Shown one piece after another: positions 1 through 11,366 of a DNA stretch of 64,000 nucleotides; the first letter of the stretch is position 1; each line of letters opens with the position of its first letter. The stretch is from Lethocerus indicus (lineage: Eukaryota > Arthropoda > Insecta > Hemiptera > Belostomatidae). The notes under the pieces are model-generated. The model searched no databases and was not told the origin of the DNA. It saw nothing but the letters and a program-made list of their open reading frames with translations. Location: positions 2,545,204-2,609,203 of the forward strand of contig JACDQD010000009.1 of assembly GCA_019843655.1 (NCBI GenBank). The letters are read 5' to 3'. Both the position numbers and the translations under genes were made by a program.

Positions 1-549
1 GTTAGGTAAACGATTCCGACTGCTAAGAGGTATTTCATTTGTCATTTCAATCAATCTAGGAATCTGAGAATTAGCAAAGCCACAGTGAAACCGTCCGCCC
101 TATACTATGGTATGGGGTTCCTCCAAGACTTTCAACGTCCTGCTAAGATTCTACCTGAACTCCTTCTTCTCAAGTTCCATTCCCGTCGGTCCCATCGCTA
201 TAACCACGGTGTCGTCTTTTCCATTAGACTGAGAAGATTTCCAATCGAATAACAAGCCATTATAAGTAGCTGATTATAAATCACCGGGCGATTTCAAGTA
301 GGCAGTATTCGTTTTAATGGCTACAACGGCGAAACTGTTTGAAATGTCGCGTTGAATCTATTTCCAAAAAACCGAAAAATTTTGATTCGAGTCCCTTCCA
401 GTCTTCTTCAATTCCAGTAACCCAGAGCGACGCCCGGTTCGGACGGAAATAGAAACTGGAGGCCATACTTCTCCTCTATATGCGTTTTTCACATGACTCA
501 GTTGATGACCCGGTATCCTCTCCCGCGTAGCATGCCAAAGGCATTACCC

Positions 550-552
<3 letters not shown>
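1..552. other. Unassigned DNA
   Basis: No coding region, repeat or RNA gene is recognised here. Open frames are short and show no family motif. Confidence 0.5.

Positions 553-589
<37 letters not shown>
553..589. repeat. (GA)n microsatellite
   Basis: An uninterrupted AG/GA dinucleotide run of about 37 bases. On the other strand it gives a run of Leu-Ser codons inside a 174-codon open frame, which is therefore not evidence of a gene. Confidence 0.97.
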
Positions 590-591
<2 letters not shown>

Positions 592-934
592 GTTTAAAAA
601 GAACTGCATTAGAAACACGTCCGGATTCTTCGTTCGTTCCCCCCAATCCCCGCCATCTAAAACATGTTATTTCGCCGTTAAAATATTTTATGACGCGCCC
701 CCTTACAATATAAATTCCGACCCTTTCGGCCCTGGAACGTCGACAGAAGTAGGTAAAAATATTTGCCAGTCGGCCTTGTTCGTGCCGAATACTTGTGCTG
801 CGAAAGCTCGTATTTTCAGCAGAGCTTATTACCGGGTGAAAACTTTTATTAAAATTATTCGTGACTGACTGATTATTTTTGGACGAACTGTGATATTTTC
901 GAAGCCTAAGAAATAGGTGAGAGGTGATAATATA

Positions 935-1151
935 TTGGGTGTACCCAAAAGTAATCCAACAATTTGATAAGATGTATTTCGGTCTTGAGGAGTTCTTCAA
1001 GAGGGGAATCGAAAATTTGCCGGAAAAGTGGCAGAGAGTTGTTGATAATATTGGTGAATATGTATAGTAGATTAATAATTAAAATTTCTTTTTTAACGAA
1101 ATAAAATGAATTCCAAAGTCAAAATGTTGATTACTTTTGGGTACCCCCTAA
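935..1151 (+). mobile_element. Mariner-type miniature element with transposase tail
   Basis: The element is 217 bp and is flanked by TA on both sides (933-934 and 1152-1153), the target duplication of Tc1/mariner elements. Its ends are inverted repeats: left TTGGGTGTACCCAAAAGTAA, and right, read inward, TTAGGGGGTACCCAAAAGTA. The interior keeps the last codons of a mariner-like transposase at 978-1067, so this is an internally deleted derivative of a once-coding element rather than an unrelated miniature element. The inverted ends and TA duplications are seen directly; assignment to mariner rests on the encoded tail and the TA target. Confidence 0.85.
978..1067 (+). pseudogene. Mariner transposase C-terminal remnant
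   Basis: About 29 codons read FGLEEFFKRGIENLPEKWQR and then VVDNIGEYV before a TAG stop. This matches the usual end of mariner-family transposases, where a Phe-Phe-x-x-Gly-Ile-x-x-Leu-Pro-x-x-Trp-Gln motif precedes an Asn-Gly-x-Tyr tail. The DNA-binding domain and the DDD/E catalytic core are absent, so it cannot be active. The in-frame state over 29 codons suggests the parent element was intact when this deletion derivative arose. Confidence 0.75.
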
Positions 1152-2020
1152 TATATTCGAAACGTACCCGAAAAATATCTTAAATTAATCGTAAAATAGG
1201 AATGAATTATTTGTACACTGCAGGAATTGAATCTGTTGGCATATTTTTTTATCAATTTCGTTTCTCAATAACTGTCACATTTTATCGAAGACATTCCTTC
1301 GCTCGAAGAAGATAAAAACATGAATTTTTCGCTCTCCTGTTTCAAGTTTTATCTCGCAATCATGTCGTTATTTACTGAGAACTGAAATGGCGTAAATTAA
1401 ATTCTTCATTTTAGTTATTGTTTTACGGAGAGAAACAGTTGATATTTTGGTCCTCGGTTCTCGGAATTTCGCCTTCTGACGGCGCTTTAAATTCCACCCG
1501 GTATTTTCCAGCCTGAAATTCTCCCGTTTCGGACTTTCGGCAGTTGTAAATTTCAAAAGCCCGGGACCCCTTCTGTTACCCTTCTCATCCGGGCGAAAGT
1601 AGAGAGAGCTTTTCGATTGTCATGAATAATTGAAAAACCCGGGTTATTGGATCCGCTGGGTAAGTCATTCCAGAAAAGCCGTTTTACTTTTTTTAAGGCC
1701 TGAAATTTGTAAAATTTTTCTCTTTCCCGGAATTCGTACATCTGATACTCATACTGATTACCGTGAAAAAAATATTCATAACCTTCCGGATTTCCTGATT
1801 TGATAAATAGTTTTCCTCTCCCACAGTCTAGAACCAAACTTAAGGCCTTTATAACAAACCTGAGTGAGGTGTGATCAATTTGAATTTACGCTGTCACAAT
1901 TTGTATTATTATGTTTAATGCGTGTTTTTTTTTGTTTATTTATAGAGCGAATGTTTTAATGTAGGGTATAAAGTAGTTTATAGCAGAAAACTACAATGAA
2001 AAATCTGTAATGTAGTAACG
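1152..2020. other. Unassigned DNA
   Basis: AT-rich DNA with no recognised gene or repeat up to the first HP element. The longest frames are under 100 codons and carry no motif. Confidence 0.5.
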
Positions 2021-2032
2021 GTTATATTTATT

Positions 2033-2223
2033 GTAGATTTGTGTTTCTGTTTCCTCTCGCTGGTTTGGTCTTTCGCTAGACCGGTTTCGGCTGCTCCAAA
2101 ACCTTTTGGGCGAGCAGCCGAAACCAGTCTAGCAAAAGACCAAACCAGCGAGGGAAACAGAAACACAGGTAATCTACGGTATTTCCAACCCCTCGCAGAC
2201 CGCAAAACAGGTATGTTAAACTA
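2033..2223 (+). mobile_element. HP hairpin element, copy 1 (minimal form)
   Basis: A compact HP copy of about 191 bp that is almost all hairpin: 2036-2100 pairs with 2109-2168 around a loop of about 8 bases. The left (short) end begins GTAGATTTG. The right (long) end continues past CTACGGTA through CCAACCCCTCGCAGACC to GGTATGTTAAAC. It is flanked by a perfect 12-bp direct repeat, GTTATATTTATT, at 2021-2032 and 2224-2235, best read as a target-site duplication. The inner arm segments found in longer copies (the AAGATGGCG block and the tract with ATCCTCACTGCACTG) are missing, so this is the smallest mobile form in the window. Confidence 0.85.
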
Positions 2224-2235
2224 GTTATATTTATT

Positions 2236-4674
2236 CCTCAATGGATTAGGACATTATAGCACAATTGATAATATGTCCCAACGCCGAGGGCTATTCGCCG
2301 TCTTCAGTAGCGATCGATAGTTGGACGTTTAAGGTTAGGACTCTACTGCTTTATTTACGGAACGCTGCTGAAAGTAGATTAAGAACTTGTAAAAATAGAC
2401 CAAGGATGTTGTCAAAGGCGGTGCTGAGCGCGTACTTCAGAAATACTTTCCTCGCGGGGCTTGTGCGGGGTGAAATGACGAGCTGCGGGCGGGGGGGGAT
2501 CAGGATGGGCGAATATTCCGACTCGAAATAGAAACAGTCTCGTGAAAAGCCGTCGACCCCGAAAATATGAAAAGAAAACCGGGCATCAGTCAGGAAAAGA
2601 TGCGAGACGTGACGATGGCCGCCGAGAGAAAGAGAAACATCTCCTTTTCAACGCGAACGTTTTCACTTGCCGGATCGGCTTCATGAATTATGCATACTGC
2701 AGTTGTTGCGGCTGGAGGGAAAAGGCATCATACGCCGGGGGTTTGAACCCCGCGCCCTTAGTGTGTGTGTATATACAAACACGGTGTATAACGTGTACAA
2801 TTTTCTGTTCTCCGTACGTATGCAGGCGGGGAGCGGTCGTGCACAAATTCAAAGCAAATTGAGGTTTTCCGCAGTGGCGGAAAAGTAAGTTACATACCGG
2901 GGGGGACACCGAGGAGGGGGATGGGAACCGGATTATGAATAATGCATAAAAGGTGTTGGTTTAAAAACATCGCGTCAGAAATTATATCGGTATGGAATTT
3001 TTCTCGCTTCTCTATTTAGTAGTAAAGCATTCTCCGGCGGTAGAACAGAATAAATCTGGCGTAACAGACAACGCCCTCCACACATGGCGAGAGAGGTACC
3101 ATATGGTGTTTTACTTAGAAACGAGGAAAAGTCCCCCTATCGAAGATTCCGACGGCGAGATGAACAAGAATAAGAGTCAATTCAGAAATAAAGGTTAAAA
3201 AAGCATTCATAAAATCTTGCTTAATTAAACGCGGCTTAGACGCCACTCTGCGCAGCCAAGAAAAAGAGGAGTCAAATATACCGCCATTGTACCCATTATA
3301 TTTTCGTTGATAGTATAATAAAAATGATTAAAAACTGGAGTACATAAGGTTTTCGGAATTAAAATAATGTTTTCCTTTCAAAGCAATTTTTACTTGGCGT
3401 ATACCTTAATTAGGTTCAGGGGTCGTCTTCGGCCTGAAGGGGCTAATGGAATGAAGAAAATATCGGCAAGAAATATTCCCCTTCTCTCTCTCTCTTTTGG
3501 GCCTATCTCGCTCCACAATTCAATAAGAGCGTGGGAGGGGGGGCCCCTCAAAGTGGAATCGCCTCTCTGATGAAAGAAAAGGGGATATATATATAACGAG
3601 GAGCTTCGACTACTGTGGAATTTCCACGGAGGGAAAATTCCGACGCCGAGCAATTATTACGAACCCCGAATGGCGCAACGGGGGCCAGAGAAAACTGACA
3701 AATTTCATTAAGAGCAAAAACCGGGATGGGGGGTCCCGGGAAAAATTGAAGGGGTTCCGCCTTCAAAAGCTGCGGACCTAATTCCCATCGCCCCCCCCCC
3801 CGCGTATTTTACTTTTTTCCCTTTTTTTTTCAACCCCACACACCGCTTTTACCGTATTTTCCCTATACGCGGGGACTTATCGCCGCGGAAAGCGGGAGGG
3901 GGGAAACGGCTTTGTAAAAACAATAACTCCGAAATCCGCTGCTTTGAATCGGTTATCTCGGTTGAGCAACAGATACATTCGCACATTTCGGAACCGAAAC
4001 CGGCACAATATAGGGGGAGAATGTTCCGCTGAACATTCATTTTTCATTGTTGATGGCATCGGGGGCAAAACAGAGTTTGTCCGCAGTGCCAGGGTTTCAA
4101 ATATCTCTCCGATTCTGAACAACACCGCCTTCGGCTTTTCACCAACATCAGTCTCATGATTCAATTTATACCTGTGTTATCGTTATTTTCCGTCTGTTGA
4201 ATTTAATCTCGCTTCGGGTTGGAAAAAAGGAAAAGTGTACGCGACGATGAGAGTAAAAAGTAGGCTTGCGATGATTCGGAAATAAGGGTTAGAAGAACCA
4301 AGATGAAGAGGTAATGAACTAAAAAAAATTTCAGTTTGAGGCTCTTTGCCAGGGTTTTGAGGTTCTGTAAGGATTATTTCACGAGGTCGTGATAAGTTCA
4401 CCATTATCGTGACAGGCATATTTGACACCGGAATATCTCGATTGTCGCGTATAATTAGGGTTGTTTTCCATGCTCTTTTCATTTTATAAGATGGAGATAA
4501 TTATATCTTGTGTTCCTCCTCGAATACTAATTAACTGAATTGATGCTGGCGTCGATTCCTCGCTGCGTTCTGTGATCAGGAGGCATCGGCTGTATCGATG
4601 GGCCCCATACACAATGGGGGCTTTCTTCTTATCAAAGTCGGAGAAATTCGGACGAGGGGTGGTGGCCCCCCTGC
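2236..4674. other. Unassigned DNA
   Basis: About 2.4 kb without a recognised gene. It holds a CT run near 3482-3498, a poly-C tract near 3790-3801 and overlapping open frames of at most 106 codons on both strands, with no family motif. Confidence 0.5.
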
Positions 4675-4693
4675 CCGCCGCCGCCGCCGCCGG
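4675..4693. repeat. (CCG)n trinucleotide tract
   Basis: About six consecutive CCG units in a locally GC-rich stretch. Confidence 0.9.
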
Positions 4694-5000
4694 CCGGGCC
4701 TCGGACAATGTACGAAAAGGGATGAAAAGCAGATGAAAAGGGGGACTTATCTGTGAGCGCAAGCCGAAGCGCCGCCGACAGTGCACAATACGGGCCTATT
4801 TCAAAAGAGTGTAAGCCGCTTTATCCCCCTTCAAAGGGCTGCACTAGCAATTATTTAGCACTAATGAAAACCTCGATCGTTTATATAGCAATGGTTCGCT
4901 GAGTTGAGAAATATCCATTTCACTGCCATAACCGGGAGATAATTTCTTCAGGCAAGCATATACAGTCAATGAAGTACTGGATACAAACTTTTCGACTACA

Positions 5001-5251
5001 GACTTCATCGACTTTTGTATGTTGAGCTATGGTGGATTGTGTGGTTAGAAACATACCAGCATTAAGGATACGAAGGACTTTCGACTGAAATCTCTGGATG
5101 CGAGCGATGTCGGATGTCTCGGTGGAGCTCTATACCGTATGTCCATGAGTCTGTCAGTTTGTTAAAGGTCAATTTTGATATCCGTTTTAGTTTAAGTCGT
5201 TTAAGTCGAGTCCAGGTGGAGGTCAAGCTACCGAATTGCTGTTGGGTGGGA
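5001..5251 (-). mobile_element. LINE (Jockey-type) 3' fragment, copy A
   Basis: A degraded fragment of the LINE seen best at 42.7 kb and 48.8 kb. Read on the minus strand it covers the ORF2 region after the reverse transcriptase fingers/palm, including the segment behind TYGIELWGSTETSDIA. The shared plus-strand blocks GGATGCGAGCGATGTCGGAT and GATGTCTCGGTGGA are clear. Several small deletions and frame breaks make it non-coding. Confidence 0.8.
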
Positions 5252-6149
5252 TTGTGTGAGGGTATTTAAATTTTATTAAATTGATTCCGTATTCAGTCGA
5301 TCGAATAAAACAGTGTATATAATTAACATTTTACTTTGTTATAATTTGTTTGTGGATCCCCGAATATTCGGAAACGTACTCTCAGTTATTAGTTATAGTG
5401 CTCATTTTAACTAATACAAATACTAACCCTAACTACAATATTTTCATCTACTTTGAATTTCAAATAAACTGAAGCCTCTGTCCTGCCTCCTCGGGAATAA
5501 ATCCAATTAATTTTATGCCTTAATTAACTGTCAAACTTTAATTTAAGCCGTCGACGAACTGGAAATTCTCTTTAAAAATAAATTTTGTCCGAAGTGAAAC
5601 CCCGGTTTTTTTTCCCTTTTAATGGGATGCCCGAGTCGACGGCGTATTGGAAACAATCTCAGTCCCCCGATGTAATTTTCGTTCCTCGGGAGAGACGGAA
5701 AATCGGGGAGGAAAAAAATGATGAAAACTACGACTACCGTTCGGAATAATAAACGAGCGTCGCGTAATTGGAAATATGCCGGCGTACTCCTTTCGCGAGA
5801 AATTAATGATCTTCACGGAGGAATACTTTTCTGGGCACTCGGTGTATATTCAGATTGGGCTGAAATAGTGCAAAAATCGAGTAGGTATTATATTTTAATT
5901 TATTTTTTTTATAAACCTTCACTTATAGGTAGGGTCTTTAACCTTCACTTCTGAACTAATTTATTCCTCTTCATCCTGGAATCATTCGGTCCAGAATTTA
6001 TCCTCTAATTGTGTATTTCGATGTGCCCTGTTCTTAAGGTTTTCCTGTATTTCCTCTCGTCCCATATTTCATGGGAAAGGGATGAACGTTTCGCGAGTGA
6101 CTCACCCGAAGTATGCAAATGCCACCTCCCCCTTCATCGCTCCCTCCTC
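5252..6149. other. Unassigned DNA
   Basis: AT-rich at first, then mixed. It contains the 5518-5550 copy of an inverted pair listed separately; nothing else is assigned. Confidence 0.45.
5518..5550 (+). repeat. 33-bp inverted repeat, left copy
   Basis: This 33-bp block, beginning CCTTAATTAACTGTCAAACT and ending TTTAAGCCG, is the exact reverse complement of 7121-7153. Similarity continues weakly into the flank on one side (GTCGACGAAC against GTTTGTC). It contains the homeodomain-type core TTAATTAA. It may be two remnants of an old dispersed repeat or a paired regulatory motif; the sequence alone does not decide. Confidence 0.8.
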
Positions 6150-6186
6150 CCTCTCTCCCTCTCTCCCTCTCTCTCTCTCTCTCTCC
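6150..6186. repeat. (CT)n microsatellite
   Basis: A pyrimidine tract of CCCTCT units that becomes a pure CT run. Confidence 0.9.
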
Positions 6187-8279
6187 CATCCTCTCGTTCA
6201 TCTTGGGGGGGAGCCGCGATCCACCCTAATCATGTTTAATTAGATGCAATCAGCGCCCGGATCTGGCGACCACACACACGCATCATCAGCATGTTCGCCC
6301 TCAGATAAGAAATTACAACAGTTCCATCGGCCATGAGCGAAGGCCGACGTTTCGTCATACTGGGTTTATGTTACTTTTAAAATTAAGAATAATCTTATAA
6401 ATATATATTTTACCGACGATGGCGGAGAGCCGACTGTTTTTCGCAGTAATCAGTATTTGTCAGTTGAAATTCGTCACCATATTATTAGACAGGGATAGGT
6501 TTGGTGAGAAACGATTTTTTTCCTTACGAGTATGTATATTTTATGATACTAGAAGTGAGTCATTTTCTCCTATTTTCCAGCAAGTTATAGTTTTAATTTT
6601 CGGCTGTCAACCACCGACGGCAAGAATAGTTCAGAATCTAAGGTTAATGAAGAATAAGGATAGCCGAACCTAATATTGTGAACATTACTGTAGTTAGTCT
6701 GTAGGCTATGGAATATGGCATTTTCATACCGTTATTTCTGTAGAACGACCAAATTTAATGTTTCCAGAATGACGTTTAATCGTGGAGTTTATTAAAATTG
6801 TTTGCAGTCGAATTATAGTCCCTTACTCGCAACCTTCAATTAGGCGAATGTCCGCGCGGTTTTACTACCGGAATATTATTCGATTAGAGCGCTTTTATTT
6901 CCCGCTATTATTCGATAATTATTCGCCGGCCGTAGACATTAAAATATCCCGTTGGGAATTCTTTGACTGTATCTTTAAAATACCGGCGGACCGGTATCGG
7001 TTTCGAAAGAGTCAATTTTAAAACCGAATTACGCAACTGCCCAAAATATTTTTCTGTGTCAAGTACCCCGGCCGGCTTGTCAGAGACCGAATATTAGCGT
7101 GGGAAGACCCCGAAGTTTGTCGGCTTAAATTAAAGTTTGACAGTTAATTAAGGTACGTCGTTAATCGGGAGAATTCTTAAGGCGTTCTCGGCGGCGTGAC
7201 AAGGTAGAATTTGTTTTAAGTTCGGCGTGAAAAAAATAACTAGTATCTTCAAAATAAATAGATCTTTTCATTTGGTCTCTATCAAAGTCACATTACAATT
7301 ATGAGTAAACTAAATATTGTTACAGACTGAAATTGTTATTTCTGGAGTAACTATAGAGAAACAAGTAAAATGTCCATACTAGTGATTAATATACAACAAT
7401 AATGAGTCTGCCAGCGAATTGATCATCAGATCAATTCATCATCAAGATCGCTGGATAAGTAGGATGTTCCTAACACTGACGATTTAGGCCTATCACTAGC
7501 ATTATCTGCCGTAGGACTGTAACGGGGCTCCCTGTGACAAAAACAGGTCCCAGCATAAATCGTCGTATAATTGAACCTCCGTTCGGTACAGCAATGGCGT
7601 TAACGTATTCGTGAAAGGCGGGAAGTCCAATTTGCGCGCTGCATTACAATGCGTCGCGCGTTCTGCGCGTCCGGTACGCGCGCTGAAATTACGAAACATA
7701 TTCTCTTCTTCGGATGACTCACTTTATCCCGGTAACCGCCCGGGTTTAAAGTGTAATTTTCGAAAATATTTTTCTCGCGCAAAAGATTCGCATGTCCCAA
7801 CTACCCCATATATATTTCATATCCAATGGTCTTTGAATTTTATTCTAACATATATATCTTGTAGGACAAATCGGTTGGTTGGCTGGTCTTTGGTGACTCA
7901 CCGGTGTGGGTTCAAGGCTCTGGACTTGCCCAACTCTGCGTTGCTCAACCGAGATGTAAATATTACAATAAACCGGAAGGCCTTAATAACGTCGGGGGCC
8001 TCTCTGGCCATTGTTCGCCTCTCGACGACCCACTCCCCAGCCCTCTTTGAATTATACGCGTCGACTTTAACGCCAACCAACCGGTTTCGCGCTAGGGCCG
8101 ATAATGATTCCCATTCCTACGATTATGATAACGAGAAGTGAATATGTTTTTTTTTTATTGGTTCATATTTTTACCCTTGCAGAAAGTTTTACGACCTACC
8201 TGTGGGTTTCGCCTGCTCAAATAGTCAATACCACAGATATCCTTTTGTTCAGTCGCAAAATACAGAATTGTAAATTGTA
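6187..8279. other. Unassigned DNA
   Basis: About 2.1 kb with no recognised gene apart from the right copy of the 33-bp inverted pair. The longest frame, 176 codons at 7611-8141 (+), shows no domain and has an antisense frame over part of it, as expected by chance in GC-balanced DNA. Confidence 0.45.
7121..7153 (-). repeat. 33-bp inverted repeat, right copy
   Basis: Exact reverse complement of 5518-5550, starting CGGCTTAAATTAAAGTTTGA. The perfect identity stands out because the DNA between and around the copies shows no similar conservation. Confidence 0.8.
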
Positions 8280-8512
8280 GGGGTTGGTATACCGTAGATT
8301 TGTTGTGTTTCTGTCTCCTCTCGCTGGTTTGGTCTTTTGCTAGACCGGTTTCGGCCGCTCGCCATCTTCAGTAGTGTGATAGTTCAGTGAGGATGCCCGA
8401 AAAACATCCAAAGTGCCAACAGTGACTAACATCGCTACTGAAGATGGCGAGCGGCCGAAACCGGTCTAGCAAAACCAAACCAGCGAAGGAGACAGAAACA
8501 CCACAAAACTAC
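8280..8512 (-). mobile_element. HP hairpin element, copy 2
   Basis: Left arm: GGGGTTGGTATACCGTAG, then the TCTCCTCTCGCTGGTTTGG block, the TAGACCGGTTTCGG block and the CGCCATCTTCAGTAG block. The right arm repeats these in reverse complement, ending with CAGAAACACCACAAAACTAC. Part of the long end (GGGGTTGG) is on the left, so the element points left. The loop carries TTCAGTGAGGATGCCCG and CATCCAAAGTGCCAACAG. No clear target duplication is left, and the outermost bases are lost. Confidence 0.8.
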
Positions 8513-9498
8513 GAGCTTCCGTATAGTTTAGACTGGACCTTTTTGACCGTATATTGTCGCATTTTCTCCGCTGTTTCCGAACCGATGGAAATAGGCGACG
8601 CCCTTCCGGGGCCCCTACGTCGCTTTAGGAGCTCGTTGTAAAGGGATTAGTTATGAAAATCGGACAGCATTTGTCCCTGAATCCATTACCGGCACTACTG
8701 TAGGGGACCCCTGCTTCAGTTGTCGCTCTGAAGGGAGGTCAACCCTTATTGAAAAAAAGGGCTGCCTATATCGCGGACAAAAGAAATATCTGGGGGGGAC
8801 GGGGGAAGGTCAATGGCGGAACGATTTCGGGGTAGGTGGCCACTGTGAATGGGGTAACCGGTCCGTGAGCTAAAACGCGGAGCCGGCGGCCCGAAAATGA
8901 ATTCGCCCGAATTGGAATTAAACGTCCGCTCTTTTTTTGAAATGCCTCGAAAACGCGACTAAAATCGAAAAATAAAAGATATTGTTCGGTCACTTTTGCA
9001 ATTTCAAAGTGCCGAGAAAAAAGCACTCTTCAGTCAGAGCCTAACGGGAAACGCTGTCCGTACAATATGCGTCCTCATATATAATTCTATAAAATGTTCT
9101 GGAGCTGTATAAGCTATGTGAAGCACTAGATTAGTCGATTTACTTTCTTTGGAACAGTAAGTGGATAGTATGTAGTTATAGACCTTTAGTATTGGGAGAG
9201 TCGAAACTGAACCCGAGTTAACGTTAGCGCTAACAGAACTTTCAATCCGAATTTCCGCCCCCGTAAAATATTCCCAGCAAAAGTTTCAGGAAGACGCTTG
9301 TTTATCGGCCCGATTTTTCCGGTTTGATGACCATCAGTGGCGACTTTCGCCGTGGACCCAATCGTCTCCGGAACGGGTCGAATAACGGTGCGCCCTGTGA
9401 CTTATGTCCCTGTGAAATACGCATTAAACGGGAAATATGTTAGAATTTAAATTTGTAATTGACTACCTCTTAGAACTTCGAGCTAAAAATTCAGAATA
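8513..9498. other. Unassigned DNA
   Basis: Mixed composition; no gene, repeat or RNA recognised before the TTAA element. Confidence 0.5.
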
Positions 9499-9502
9499 TT
9501 AA

Positions 9503-9729
9503 CCCTCTATGGGCCTCTGTAGCTTTCAGCTCACATTTCAATCGAGATTAGACCAAATAATTATAACTTTTTTCGTGAGATGACGTATAAATCTTAGTCC
9601 TATAACGCTGTCAAGACAACCAGTATCAATATTAATTTTTTTTTCATTTGCATATATACGTTTATAATTGCTGATTTTTCGTTCCCCCAATTTTTTTGGA
9701 TTTAAAATAAAAATTCGGCCCATAGAGGG
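9503..9729. mobile_element. TTAA miniature element, family 1 copy 1
   Basis: A 227-bp element bounded by TTAA at 9499-9502 and 9730-9733, with perfect 13-bp inverted ends CCCTCTATGGGCC and GGCCCATAGAGGG. TTAA duplication plus ends starting CCC is characteristic of piggyBac-superfamily elements. A second copy lies at 26186-26392 with the same interior (AATAATTATAA, CGTGAGA, CATATATA, AATTGCTGATTTTTCG). No coding sequence is present, so it would need a transposase in trans. Confidence 0.9.
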
Positions 9730-9770
9730 TTAATATTGGACACAATAGTTCGGGGCGCGTTGAGAAATTC

Positions 9771-9811
9771 CCTAGACCGGTTTCGGTTGTTCGCCATCCT
9801 CAGTAGCTGTT
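9771..9811 (+). mobile_element. HP fragment
   Basis: Only the CTAGACCGGTTTCGG block followed by TTCGCCATCCTCAGTAGC survives. It is an isolated inner left-arm piece with no partner arm. Confidence 0.75.
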
Positions 9812-9924
9812 TCCATCACTTCGGGCAACTGTACGCTTGTGTGGCGTCCTATCTGCGCGGCGTTAACGTACACGATTCGGTAGCACGACGCATTCCCGGA
9901 TAAATTATCAATTCTTTTTATTTA

Positions 9925-10196
9925 GTTTAACATACCTGTTTTGTGGTCCTCTCGCCGGTTTGGTCTACTGCTAGACCGGTTTCGGCCGCTCGCCATCTTC
10001 AGTAGCGGTGTCAGTCACTGTTGGCACTTTGGGTGTCCTCACTACTGCACTGTCACTTGTACTGTCAGTTTGTCCTCAATGACACCATAACAAGATACGT
10101 ATATATACACCGCTACTGAAGATGGCGAGCGGCCGAAACCGGTCTAGCAGTAGACCAAACCGGCGAGAGGAGACAGGAACACAACAGACCTACTGG
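9925..10196 (-). mobile_element. HP hairpin element, copy 3
   Basis: A 272-bp copy flanked by the perfect 10-bp direct repeat TTTTTATTTA at 9915-9924 and 10197-10206. The left end is the long type (GTTTAACATACCTGTTTTGT) but jumps directly from GTGGTC into CTCTCGCCGG, so about 45 bases of the arm are missing. The right end is the short type, ending GACCTACTGG. Both arms carry the AAGATGGCG block, the left as its complement CGCCATCTTCAGTAGC, and the loop includes ACGTATATATACAC. Confidence 0.88.
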
Positions 10197-10206
10197 TTTT
10201 TATTTA

Positions 10207-11008
10207 TTTTCACCGACTGTCCAATATAACCGAGGGAATTATTTTCGTGTGCGCGACGTCGAAAGTCGAAAACACGCGGCGGCATAACAGAATTTCTTTC
10301 TGCGGAACCGCAAAACCAAAAATATCGTTAACTTTTTTTTTGCTGCTATCGATCTCTGTATATTGGCCGCTACGAGGCCGGGGTGTAATGGAATCAGAGA
10401 TCGTGGGGGTTGTTTCCACCCCTTCCCTTCCCTTTCGTAGCCCGATGTCACTTTGATGTACTCTGCGTTTCTCATTCTCCCTTTTCCACCCCGTTTTATC
10501 CCTCCCTCTCTTTATTTCTCTCCCTTTCGGCTTCCTAGCGCCATATATAAATTACTCCCGGCGTCCGCACCCCCCGCCCCTCGGACATAGCTCTACACCT
10601 GAAATTATTTCCGGCCTCTTTCGTTCAGAATATTGGACTCGGTCCGCCCTTTGTCGCGCCCCTACGTCCATTTAAATATTTGCGCTTTTCAATCCCGCCA
10701 GTTTTATTAAACCCTTTCGACGCCATCTGTTGAGCCGTTTTTCCTCGTCACTTTTCATTTTTCAGTTCCGACCGCCCAACGACCCGGAAACACCGCGGAC
10801 ATTGGTCACTTTCGGAAAGCTGAAACTCGCTCGTGCGCTTCGGACTTCTGCGTTGACCATTGTCGCCGGTTATGAAATTGAAAGATACTAGGAAGATATT
10901 AGGAATACTGGAAGTTTCGGCGAACTCTAGAATAATAGGAGGGTTGAATATCCTGAAAAATGTCACGGAAACTGAGAAAAACCATCTGCTTGTTTAGCTT
11001 CCTATGCA
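10207..11008. other. Unassigned DNA
   Basis: No gene recognised. A CAACAGATGGCG-like site, read on the minus strand around 10718-10735, resembles the CTCF core; see findings. Confidence 0.45.
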
Positions 11009-11024
11009 TACACTCTACCTTGTA

Positions 11025-11353
11025 GTTTAACATAGCTGTTTTGTGGATTTCGTGTGTTTCTATCTCCTCTCGCAGGTTTGGTGTTGTGCTAAACCGATTT
11101 CGGCTTCAGTAGCGGTATTAGTCACTTTTGACACAGCTTTTGGGCATCCTCACTGCTCTGTCACTGTCACTTGTACTGTGCACAATAACAAGACACTTAT
11201 ATATATGTACACACAGTCACGGTGGTGGTTGTCTGTTGACTAACATCCAAAGTGCAAAAGTGACCGCTACTGAAGATGGCGAGCGGCCGAAACCGGTCTA
11301 GCAAAAGACCAAACCAGCGAGAGGAGACAGAAACACAACAAATCTGCGGTATC
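11025..11353 (-). mobile_element. HP hairpin element, copy 4
   Basis: The left end is the long type (GTTTAACATAGCTGTTTTGT) with the same kind of internal arm deletion as the copy at 9.9 kb. The right end is the short type (CAAATCTGCGGTATC). The flanks contain TACACTCTACCTT (11009-11021) and TACACTATACCTT (11354-11366), a 13-bp direct repeat with one mismatch that is probably the target duplication. The loop carries a cluster of TATATATGTACACACAG and TGGTGGTTGTCTGT. The left arm has lost part of its CGCCATCTTCAGTAG block; the right arm is nearly consensus. Confidence 0.82.
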
Positions 11354-11366
11354 TACACTATACCTT

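Noticed and set aside
476..1000. 174-codon minus-strand open frame
   Set aside because: It runs through a GA microsatellite (Ser-Leu repeat) and into the mariner miniature element on the wrong strand.
7611..8141. 176-codon plus-strand open frame as a gene
   Set aside because: No family motif, and antisense frames overlap it; not distinguishable from chance.
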